Positions 26,440 to 36,300 of a stretch of DNA of 64,000 nt are shown in pieces. The stretch is from NCBI RefSeq assembly GCF_900110645.1, contig NZ_FOFB01000022.1, forward strand, positions 1-64,000, written 5' to 3'. The notes under the pieces are model-generated. The model searched no databases and was not told the origin of the DNA. It saw only the letters and a program-made list of their open reading frames with translations. This DNA is from Neolewinella agarilytica. Lineage in GTDB: Bacteria; Bacteroidota; Bacteroidia; Chitinophagales; Saprospiraceae. The translations under genes were made by a program, and so were the position numbers. Position 1 is the stretch's first letter. Each line of letters starts with the position of its first letter.

Positions 26440-27347
26440 TAAAACAAACTCATCTGCTCCGGCCCCGCCCACTCACTGGGGCCCCGCACGGTAGCAAAAT
26501 TCATAGCGCTCAAATGCTGACTAAACCAGGCCGATGCATCCGGGGACAATATATTATCCGGTTGATGCGGGAAAAAGTATGTCTCCGGCAGGTTCCATTC
26601 CTTGAGCTTGTCGGCCCATTCCTTCATCCGGCTATAGTCGGTGGGAATCAGCCCGTTGCCCACAAAACGGATCATCGTCCTCGGGGCCGTTATGTAGTTG
26701 TGCAGCACGTCTCGTCTGCCGGCTACATCGGTGATGACGGCAGCGATCTGCCGGCTCGCCAGGGCATCCATCAGGGCCTCAGTGGCGAAAGGATCAGCGA
26801 ACCAGCTTTCATGTCTGACCTCAACGGCCAGAGGTAAGAGCCGGGGCCAGCGGTCCAGAAAAGACTCTAACTGCCTGAGCCGGTCCGCACCAAAATAAGG
26901 AGGCAGCTGCACAAAGGCGCAGCCCATTTTTTCCTTTAGCCCATCCAGACTACCCACAAACTGCTGTAGCTCTCCGCCGTTCATCCCGAAATCGTTCCGG
27001 TGGCTGATCGACTGCGGCACCTTCGGGCAGAACCGAAAATCGGCCGGCACGGTCTCGTACCACCGGCGTATGGTCTCCGCATCCGGTATCCGATAATGCG
27101 TGGTGTTCAGCTCAATGGTGTTGAACTGCTCACCATAGTGTTTGAGGTAGTCAGCGGTCTTGGTTTTGTCCGGATACCATTTGCCCACCCATTTTTTCAT
27201 GCTCCAGCCCGTAGCACCGATGAAAATGTTTGGCCGCTCCCCATCGGCCCCCAGTTCGTACCGGTCCAGTCGGGAGCGGTTGGCCAGCGGGTCCAAAGGA
27301 AGTTCAAAGTGAATGGAGGATAAATCGGATGCTTTACCAAATTTCAT
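26439..27347 (-). CDS. DUF72 family protein
   Basis: The 302-residue protein has the DUF72 TIM-barrel-like pattern: IFIGATGWSMKKWVGKWYPD, FNTIELNTTHYRIP, FRFCPKVPQSISH, VQLPPYF, PLAVEVRHESWF and a C-terminal YFFPHQPDN. It has no signal peptide. The biochemical function of the family is not established. The stop codon abuts the dispersed repeat element. Confidence 0.88.
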   Translation of the reverse strand: MKFGKASDLSSIHFELPLDPLANRSRLDRYELGADGERPNIFIGATGWSMKKWVGKWYPDKTKTADYLKHYGEQFNTIELNTTHYRIPDAETIRRWYETVPADFRFCPKVPQSISHRNDFGMNGGELQQFVGSLDGLKEKMGCAFVQLPPYFGADRLRQLESFLDRWPRLLPLAVEVRHESWFADPFATEALMDALASRQIAAVITDVAGRRDVLHNYITAPRTMIRFVGNGLIPTDYSRMKEWADKLKEWNLPETYFFPHQPDNILSPDASAWFSQHLSAMNFATVRGPSEWAGPEQMSLF

Positions 27348-27765
27348 GTGCAGTAGCCATACTTATTCCGCAGGCCAAACAGCCTGACGATCAGTATAAC
27401 TGCCCGACGAAGCAGTAGTTTAAAATGTAGGTAGGTAGATCCCAATAACCTGACAAAATCAGGCTTTGAATGGGTTCCGGTCATGTTGTCCGAAAAACCT
27501 CTCTTTCATAAAGTTAGAGAGTAACGCGATGATGCAAAGATAGAACGCAATCCCGTTTTTCAGTGGTTATTTGTCACTAATTTGCTACCGTTCCGTAAAC
27601 GGGACAGGGGTGGATTTTGGCTATACCATCAGTGGTTCGAGCAGTGTTTTGATTACGGTACTCATCGATTGCAGCGCTAAAGCATGCCCTGGCGCTACAA
27701 TTGATGAGTATTATTGAACTAAATTCTTACTGACTTTGAATAGAATAAGGTAGAATATTTTAGTC
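27348..27765. other. 418-base intergenic region between the lon and DUF72 genes
   Basis: No gene is supported here on either strand. The one clear structure is an imperfect inverted repeat at 27659-27710, listed separately. A short CCGTT/AACGG pairing occurs near 27590. The region probably contains the promoter of the DUF72 gene and the 3' end of the lon transcript. Confidence 0.6.
27659..27710. repeat. Imperfect inverted repeat downstream of lon
   Basis: TACTCATCGATTGCAGCGC pairs with GCGCTACAATTGATGAGTA around a 14-nt loop, with few mismatches. It lies 56 bases past the lon stop. No T-run follows on the minus strand, so it is at best an RNA-stabilising 3' structure or a Rho-dependent site. 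Confidence 0.6.
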
Positions 27766-30174
27766 TTACCCCGGAATCCGCCCCGGCAAAGCCACCTCCA
27801 GCACATCCTCAAAGTAGGTGGCGAAGTTCGCGTTAAGGCCTTCCTTGATGTAATCATCCAATTCTTCCCAGTCCCGCTTGTTCTCGGCGGGGAAGATGAG
27901 GTTCGTGATGCCCACGCGGCGGGCGCCAATGGTTTTCTCCTTAACGCCGCCGATGGGGAGTACCCGGCCGGTAAGCGTCAACTCTCCGGTCATGGCCAGA
28001 TCGTCAATCGGGGGCTGGCCAGTGGCCAGGGTGTACAGCGCCAGTGCCATCGTGATACCCGCACTCGGGCCGTCTTTCGGCGTTGCGCCTGCGGGGACGT
28101 GCAGGTGAACCTGGTGTTTATCAAAAAAGTCGAGCCCTTCTTTACTCAGGAGAGATTTTACGTAGCTAAGGGCAATCTGAGCGGACTCTTTCATCACGTC
28201 TCCCAACTGACCGGTCAGGCGGAAGCCCGGGCTACTGGCCGGAATTCCTCTGGCCTCAATGTAGAGCGTAGCGCCGCCCATACTCGTGTAGGCCAGCCCC
28301 AGCACGACACCGGGCATGGCTTTTTCGTAGAGCTTTTCGTTGTTGAAGCGGGGCTTACCGAGCATCTCACTCACCAGGTCTTTGGTGACCACAAAATTCA
28401 CCTCATCGCTTTCCGCCTGCCGGAGCACCAGCTTACGAATGATCTTGCGGAGCTGTTTCTCCAGATTCCGAACCCCGGCTTCGCGGGCGTAGCGGTCGGC
28501 TAAAAAATCCAGTGCTTCTGCTTCGAAGGTTACTTCGTCTTCTGCGAAGCCATGCTCCTTCAGCTGTTTAGGCACGAGATAGCGTTTGGCGATTTCTACC
28601 TTCTCCTCCAGCACATAGCCACTCAGGCGGATGACCTCCATACGGTCCAGCAACGGCCCGGGGATGGTATCCAACTGGTTGGCGGTGCAGACGAAGAGTA
28701 CGTTGGACAGGTCAAAGGGAACGTCCAGGTAGTGATCTACAAAAGTCTCGTTCTGTTCGGGGTCGAGGACTTCGAGCAAAGCACTGGCCGGGTCGCCCTG
28801 GGCGCCCTGACTGATCTTGTCAATCTCGTCGAGCATAATCACGGGGTTACTCGTCTTGGCCCGCTGGACGGCCTGGATCAACTTCCCCGGCATAGCGCCG
28901 ATGTAAGTCCGCCGGTGGCCTTTGATTTCGGCTTCGTCCCGCATCCCACCGACGCTAAAGCGGTAAAACTCCCGCCCCAGGGCTTTGGCAATGCTTTGCC
29001 CGATGGATGTTTTGCCTACGCCCGGAGGGCCAACCATGCAAATGATGGAGCCCGCCACGGAACTGCGCTTCAGGATGGTGGCCAGGAATTCAAGGATGTT
29101 ATCTTTCACGTCCTTCAGGCCGTAGTGTTCGGCGTCGAGAATTTCTCTGGCTTCTTTGATGTCATTTGCATCTGGGGTGAAGATGCCCCAGGGCAAGTCG
29201 GCGAAAGTCTCCAGATAGTTGCGGGTAACGTTGAACTCCGGCGACTGGGTGTTGAGCGTTTTTAACTTGCTGATCTCCCGGTCAAAAGTTTCCCGGGCTA
29301 CTTCAGGGACCGTTTTCCCTTCGAGTTGCTGGATGATTCGTTCCGTGATGGATTCCCCGTCCTCTTTTTCTTCCCCCAGTTCCTGCCGGATAGCCTTGAG
29401 TTGTTCGCGCAGGAAGTACTCTTTCTGCTGCTTGTCAACGCCGTCTTCGATTTGCTTATTTATCCGGGATTGAATCTTGGCTACCGCTAACTCGTCTTTA
29501 ATGATGGCCAGCAGCTGCTTGGCCCGGTCACCTACGTCCCAGGTCTCCATCATTTCCTGTAGCTTCTCCTTCTCGGAACTGACGAGGTTGGAAATCACGT
29601 CAAGCGTTTGCCCTGGCTGGTCGTAGTTCAACTGGTTCACTACCATATTCACCTGCTCCTGAAACATGGGGTTGAGCGCCACGAGATTCTTGATCTCATT
29701 ACTAATGGCCAGCATATAAGCTTTCAACTCCTGATCGGGCTTCGTTTCCGGCTGAATGTCATAACTGACCCGCCAGCGGAGGTTAGGCTCCGTTTGCACT
29801 ACCCGTTCCCGCCGAAAGCGCCGAATCCCCCGTCCGATGACCTGCACCATTCCGGGGCTCATTTCCAGCACTTTGATGATTTGGAAGACCGTTCCGACCT
29901 CGTGAAAGTCACTTTCCCGGTAATCTTCTTCGTTTTCTTCATTAATCATCACGATGCCGACAAATCCGTCATGATGCTCAACGGCCGCCTTTAAAGAAAC
30001 CAATAACTCGACTCCGTTGAAGGCCATCGGGAGCGCCATGCCGGGGAAAACGGGCCGCTGCGTTGCGGGCAAAATGGTGAGTAACTGCGGTAAATTGGGG
30101 TCAATAAGCTGCATTTCGTTGCCGAAAAGCATTTCAGTTTCCTTTTCTAGTTCCGGGTCAAATTCTTCGGGCAT
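27766..30174 (-). CDS. lon: ATP-dependent protease Lon
   Basis: The 802-residue protein starts at MPEEFDPELEKE; an in-frame ATG 28 codons upstream is not supported. The LonN substrate domain (about 30-240) is followed by the AAA+ module with Walker A GPPGVGKT (382-389), Walker B VIMLDEID, and the protease domain with catalytic Ser704 (DGPSAG) and Lys747 (GGVKEK). The Ser-Lys spacing of 43 equals that in E. coli Lon. It degrades misfolded and regulatory proteins in the cytoplasm. It is divergent from the giant surface-protein gene. Confidence 0.97.
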   Translation of the reverse strand: MPEEFDPELEKETEMLFGNEMQLIDPNLPQLLTILPATQRPVFPGMALPMAFNGVELLVSLKAAVEHHDGFVGIVMINEENEEDYRESDFHEVGTVFQIIKVLEMSPGMVQVIGRGIRRFRRERVVQTEPNLRWRVSYDIQPETKPDQELKAYMLAISNEIKNLVALNPMFQEQVNMVVNQLNYDQPGQTLDVISNLVSSEKEKLQEMMETWDVGDRAKQLLAIIKDELAVAKIQSRINKQIEDGVDKQQKEYFLREQLKAIRQELGEEKEDGESITERIIQQLEGKTVPEVARETFDREISKLKTLNTQSPEFNVTRNYLETFADLPWGIFTPDANDIKEAREILDAEHYGLKDVKDNILEFLATILKRSSVAGSIICMVGPPGVGKTSIGQSIAKALGREFYRFSVGGMRDEAEIKGHRRTYIGAMPGKLIQAVQRAKTSNPVIMLDEIDKISQGAQGDPASALLEVLDPEQNETFVDHYLDVPFDLSNVLFVCTANQLDTIPGPLLDRMEVIRLSGYVLEEKVEIAKRYLVPKQLKEHGFAEDEVTFEAEALDFLADRYAREAGVRNLEKQLRKIIRKLVLRQAESDEVNFVVTKDLVSEMLGKPRFNNEKLYEKAMPGVVLGLAYTSMGGATLYIEARGIPASSPGFRLTGQLGDVMKESAQIALSYVKSLLSKEGLDFFDKHQVHLHVPAGATPKDGPSAGITMALALYTLATGQPPIDDLAMTGELTLTGRVLPIGGVKEKTIGARRVGITNLIFPAENKRDWEELDDYIKEGLNANFATYFEDVLEVALPGRIPG

Positions 30175-30327
30175 GATTCTTCTGATCTTTGAAGCGTAAA
30201 CGTGGCAACATTTAATGAAATAAACGGAACGGGATGTCGTTTGCCTTTCGACGGCCATCCGTGCAAGAATACGGCTTTGGGCGGCATTTTGTTTACCAAG
30301 ATCAAGCTAATGGATTGTCCTTTACCT

Positions 30328-30335
30328 TATCTTTG
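30328..30335 (+). promoter_or_regulatory. -7 box of the giant surface-protein gene
   Basis: TATCTTTG matches TAnnTTTG. It predicts transcription from about 30341, so the start codon must lie between there and 30398. Confidence 0.5.
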
Positions 30336-30397
30336 GCCTTGCTTTCAAATAATCCCGAATTCTGTTCCGTTTTCATCCCATTATAAGAATCTGCCTT

Positions 30398-33300
30398 TTG
30401 GCGTCGCTTCTGGCTGCCTCTAACTTTCTGTTAGGGCAACGCTGTGGTTATACCGATACGATTGCTATAGACGCGATTGGAGAAACGGACATCACCATTT
30501 CTATTGAGAATTACCTTAATAACGACCTGTCGGATCCGGACCAGGGGCTCTGCGGTATCAGCCTGTATTTTCAGCACTCCTACGTCTACGATCTGTCGGT
30601 ATCGGTGACCAGCCCGGCCGGGCAGACCGTTGAGTTCATCGGCCCCGTCAATGCCCAGACCCGTCCGCCCACCAACCTGGCCCGATGGTTTATTGACTTC
30701 CTGGCCTGTGACAGTACCGCTGCGCCAGACGCAGGCGCTACGGGGCAATGGAACAATAACTCCGGTTTTAACTGGCCGGCCTTCGGCCTCTTTCAGGGTG
30801 ACTACTTTCCCGCCATGGGCTGCTTCTCGGATCTGAACACCGGACCGGTGAACGGAGACTGGACCATTACCTTTAACAACAGCAGAACCGGACAGCAGGG
30901 CAGGGCGACTTACCTGCTGCTTACCTTCTGTGACGATGCCAATTCCGAAGGCCCCTGTTGCTTCGCCAACGCCGGAGAACTGGAAACGGAGCCACTGATC
31001 GAAACCTGTGAATTTCCGGACGATCTTCCGCTGAGTTTTCCACCCCGCTACCGTCAGCCCCGGCCAGACGCTGATTTGTACGGATACACCTACCTCATTG
31101 CCCGCAACGATTCGGTGCTCTTTACCCAGGATGATATTAACCTGGCGGGCTTCCCGGCAGCGGAATACGAAATTTGTGGCCTGAGTTACCGCGAAGGGGA
31201 GCTTCCCTTACTTCCGCTGGACGGAAGCTTTGAATTTGATCAGTTGCGGCAGGATTTTGCCGACGTTCAGCCGACGCTTTGTGCTGATCTGACACCAGTG
31301 TGTCAGCTCGTCAGGCTGTTGCCGCCGCCGGATACCACCTTTATGGACCGCATCGTCTGTACGGGAGGTTCCGTTACCGTCGGAACGGAAGTTTATAACA
31401 CAACGGGGGTATTCCCGAATACGTTGGTTGATCAGTTTGGCTGTGACAGTGTTGTCGTGCTGGACCTTCAGGTTGTACAGGTCCTTCGCGAAACCGTGGA
31501 TACGACCATTTGTGCAGAAGGCTTTTTCTCCGTTGGACAGAATGATTACGTGCTGCCGGGTAATTATGTAGATACTATTCCTTCCGTGCTGGGCTGTGAT
31601 AGTATCGTTACGCTGAACCTTGATGTAGCGGATCCCATCCGTTTTGATACCACACTGTCCATCTGTGCCGGAGACACTTTCTTTGTGGGAGAGGAACCAT
31701 TTTTTGAGTCCATCATCGATAGCCGCCGGATTCAGGCTGTCAATGGCTGTGATTCCTTTGTCCAGTTCAATTTGCGGGTGCTGTCTCCCGAGATCGGTTT
31801 TTCTTTCCAACAGGATAGTATTACCTGTCGTACACCCGTGGCAGAATCGCGAATATTCGGTGCGAACGTGGCATTTACGCAATCCCTGGGTTGGTTTGAT
31901 GCAGTGGGGAACCGGCTCTCTTCGTCTTTCGTTTTAGAGGCGGACACTGCGGGGACTTACTTTTTCGAACTAGTGGTAGGATCAAGAGGGACTTTCTGTA
32001 CGGTGGAGGATTCGATAACAGTGACCGATTATCGTTTTGACATTACGGCTGATCTGGCGCCAACGCAGGTGCAGTGTACGGGAACCGAAGAGCAGTGTGC
32101 GATCATCAATTGCCGAAACCCCGTGGTGGGTATTTTGGCGACGCCCAGCCCTGCCGGCCCTGCTTACCGATATCAATGGGCCGCCCCGCCGGGCGGCAAC
32201 ATCACCAGTGCCGATAACGTAGCGGAGATCACCGTCGATGCGCCCGGCCGCTACGACCTGATGATCACGGACCCCGTTACGGGCTGTCGCTTTGACACCT
32301 TCTTTGTCATCGGAATCGATACATTGCAACCCTCGCTGGCGTTTTTTGGTCATGAGATTCTGAATTGTGAAACAGCAGAGATCAACCTGATAGCGGATAC
32401 TTTTCAGTTGAGAAACGATGAGTTGGAATATGTCTGGACGGGCGACTGCCTGCCCGCAGCCGTTGCCGGCCCTTCCTTACGGATAGATTGCCCCGGAATG
32501 GTCACCCTTACGGTGACCAACCAAACCAACGGTTGCTCCCGTGATACCAGTTTCCTGATCGAGGAAGACCTTGCTCCCGTCAACTTTTCCCTTGCACCTG
32601 CGGCCGCGCCCATCAACTGCTTCACCCCAACCCAAACACTGGATGGATCGGGCAGCTCCTCGGCCAATGGCCTTTTGTATGCCTGGACCCTGAATGGCGG
32701 GGCGGACACCATCGGCCGTGACCCGACCCTGCTCATCGATGTACCGGGGGATTATCGGCTCTTTGTTGTGGACCAACGCTCCCGCTGTTTTGCCGAAGGG
32801 CAAGTAACTGTGCCCGGAGATACGTTGCGGCCCAACGCATTAAGCGGCCCTCAGGCACTAACCCTTAATTGCTTCCTGCCGGACACCATTCTCGGAGACG
32901 CAGCGCTGCCGAACCGCCCAACGGTAGAATATGCCTGGGTTGAATTATCGAATCCGCTGGATACGATAGGCCTAACCGCAATCCTTCCGGTGAGCCCTCC
33001 CGGCGGAGTTTTTCGCCTTACGGCCTACGACCCTCTCAACGGCTGCCGAACGGCAGATTCTACGCTGGTGAGAACTGATTTTGCCACGCCCTTTCTCCGA
33101 ATAGCAGAGCCTCTGGATTTTGATTGTTTTACCGATTCGATAGTGTTGGATGCGACCCAGACCAACCTGTCTTACCCGAATACGCAAAGCTGGTCAGGGC
33201 CTTGCGTGCCAACGCAAACGGATACGAACCGACTGGCAGTTTACTGCCCGGGGACGTATTTCTACACCGTCACCAATCTGGAAAGTGGTTGCTCTGAAAC

Positions 33301-36300
33301 GGATTCGGTAAGGGTTAATCTGGCCGCTAACGGAGTCGTTGCCATCCTTCCCGATACGGCCTTTCTGGACTGTGACACGGGAGAAACCCGCCTGGACCGA
33401 AGACTGGGGACCGATGCCCCCGTGGTCCGGTGGTTCCGGGATGGTACGCCGGTAAATCTGGTGGGCCAGCAGCCACGGGTAACGGTTCCGGGAGTCTACA
33501 CGCTGGTGCTTGGTAACTTTAATGAGAGCTGTCTGGACACGGCCCGGACGGTCGTGACCGCTAATTGCCCGGTACTCTCCATAATTGTTCCGCCCGACAG
33601 TATTACCTGCGTTCGCAGTTTCGTTGAACTGGACGCCACGAATTCATTTCCCATTTCCGGAGCCGGCCAATCGACCGAATGGTTGATCCCTGCGGGAGCA
33701 GTAGCCATCGTGGGCCTGAATCCACGCACGTTACGGGTGTTCACTCCCGGGCGGTTTGGCTTCGTCATTCGAAACCTCGTGGATGGTTCTGTCGATACTT
33801 CTTACGTAGATGTAGTTCGCAATCAGATCGATCCCATTGCTGACGCTGGTCCGCGTGACACCATTAACTGTTACCAACCCGAAGTGGAATTAGATGCAGG
33901 CAACAGTCAGCAGGGGCCTTTACTGGATTATTTGTGGACCAACACCAGCGGTGATACCATCGGGACCACCCAGCAAGTGAATGTCTCGACGGCTGGTCCC
34001 TATCTGCTAACCGTTACCCAGCGGGAAACCGGCTGTGATGCCGTTGATAACGTTTTAATTCGCCGCGATACGAATGTACCGGGCCTCACCTTTTCGGCAG
34101 CGCAAATTCCGTGTGATACCGTTGATTTTGCCATGTCCGTTTTACCGGATGAAAGTGGTGAATATACTTACGTCTGGAGTGGGCCGGCGGTCCTGGCGCA
34201 ATCCAGCCAGGATACGGTCAGAATAGCGGACGTAGGTGTTTATGTAGTAACGGTAACTGACCTGAGTAATGGCTGTCCTGCGATTGATTCCGTGGAGGCC
34301 ACCCGGCTTCCCTGTCCGCCCTTCCCCTTTTTGGCAGACACCAGCCTGACCTGTAAATCTGATACGCTTCGTATCGCGCCCACTTTTCGCGATCCATGTG
34401 AGGGCTGTACCTACCGTTGGCTTCGCAACGGTTCACCAATGCCCGGCCAGCAGGACAGTATTCTTCCCGTTATCCGGGAAGGGGTTTATGCCGTTATTGC
34501 CACCAATGTATTCGGTTTAACGGATACGGCTTTTGCTTCCATTACGGACGCCAGAATTTTGCCGGAGAGCAATGCCGGCCCGGATCGAACGCTTACTTGC
34601 GATGTTACCTCCATTGTTTTGGGAAATAATGAAGAGGAGCCCGATTTCCCTTATTCCTATCAATGGTTAACGTCCGACGGTACTCCCATTCCCGGTGCTA
34701 CCAACGATAGCTTGTCAGTAAGCATGGGAGGCGAGTATCAGCTGTTAACGACTAATCTTTTCAGTGAATGTATTGCTTTGGATACTGTGTTGGTGGGCTA
34801 TGATACCATACCACCGGTAGCAAATGCCGGTACCGGACGATTGCTGGATTGTAATAACAAGCGCAGAACGCTGGATGGAATCAGGTCCAGCCTTGGTAAC
34901 AGATTCGCGTATTCCTGGTCTGGCGGCGGGTCAGAACTTTGTCTGGAGGGCAGCACTACGCTTAACCCGATTGTTCGCTGTGGCGGCACTTACACCATTA
35001 CGGTTAGAGATACGCTGAACGGATGTACGGCCAGCGCGACCACTTTCGTGGAGGTGGATGATGAATTGCCCAACCTGATTCCCTTAGCAGACACTACGTT
35101 GAACTGTAATAGTGACAGCGTTCTGTTGGTCGGTCGGGATATTTCTTCGCCTAATCTCCTTTATGGTTGGGAAGAAATCCGTTCAAACGGCAATCTTCCG
35201 GTAGCGGAGAGCTCGCCGGGTATAATAAGGGTAGGCACTGAGGGTAATTTCAGATTCTCAGCTACGAATACTATCTCCGGCTGTGATAATTCATTCGATG
35301 TAGCGGTTAGTGCTGACCTGATCCGTCCCATCGTAAATGCCGGCCTCTCGGATACTTTCTTCTGTGCCCTGGACTCTCTCCCGGTGATAGGAACGGCCTC
35401 CACGGCTTCGGGGCGGCCATTGCTGTATAGCTGGAATTCAGGGACGGGCTTTTTTGTTAGCGAATCAGACTCCCTTCGGGCACACATTTTCCAGCCCGAT
35501 ACTTATTACCTGACGGCTACGGACGTAGCTAACAGCTGTAGTACCACAGATAGCGTATTCATTTTCCGGGATACAGAAGCTCCCGTAGCTTTTGCCGGAA
35601 TGGACACAACACTGACCTGTGACCGGAATAGCCTCACCCTGAATGGTGGTGGAACTACGCTTAGCGGACAAGCTGATTTTTTCTGGACAACCAGGGACGG
35701 AAACATCCTTACGGGAAGTCAAACGCTGACACCATTGATTGATCAGGAAGGGCGATACCAAATCAACATAACGGATCCGGTTAATGATTGCTCTGGTGCA
35801 GATATCGTTCGGGTCAGCCTGGACACTTTACGACCTGCTGCAGCGGTAAATCTCCCCGCAGGAAATTTGATTAACTGTTTCCGCCCGCAGGTAGAAATTC
35901 AGGGACTGCGTCCAATAACTTTTTCCGGAGGGGTGGATTATTCCTGGCTGGCGCCTGACCAAACGGTCAGCAGTGAGAGAACCATTATAGCTGCCGATTC
36001 CGGTGCCTACCGACTCATCGTTACCGGTCAAAGAAATGCATGTGCTGATACCACCAGCGTGTCGATATCAGCTGACTTTGCGGCACCGATTTCGACGGTG
36101 GCTACTCCTTTGCCGATTACCTGTATTCGGGATAGTGTCCGCTTGACTCCCACGACTCTGGAGCAGGGCGTTCGCTACCGTTGGCTTACCGCTGATGGGG
36201 ACGGTCTAGTGGTTAGTGACGAACTGACAGTAGGAGCTACCGGATTATATCTTCTGGAGAGCCTGGACCAGCGTAATGGTTGCAGAGATACTGTGAGCAC

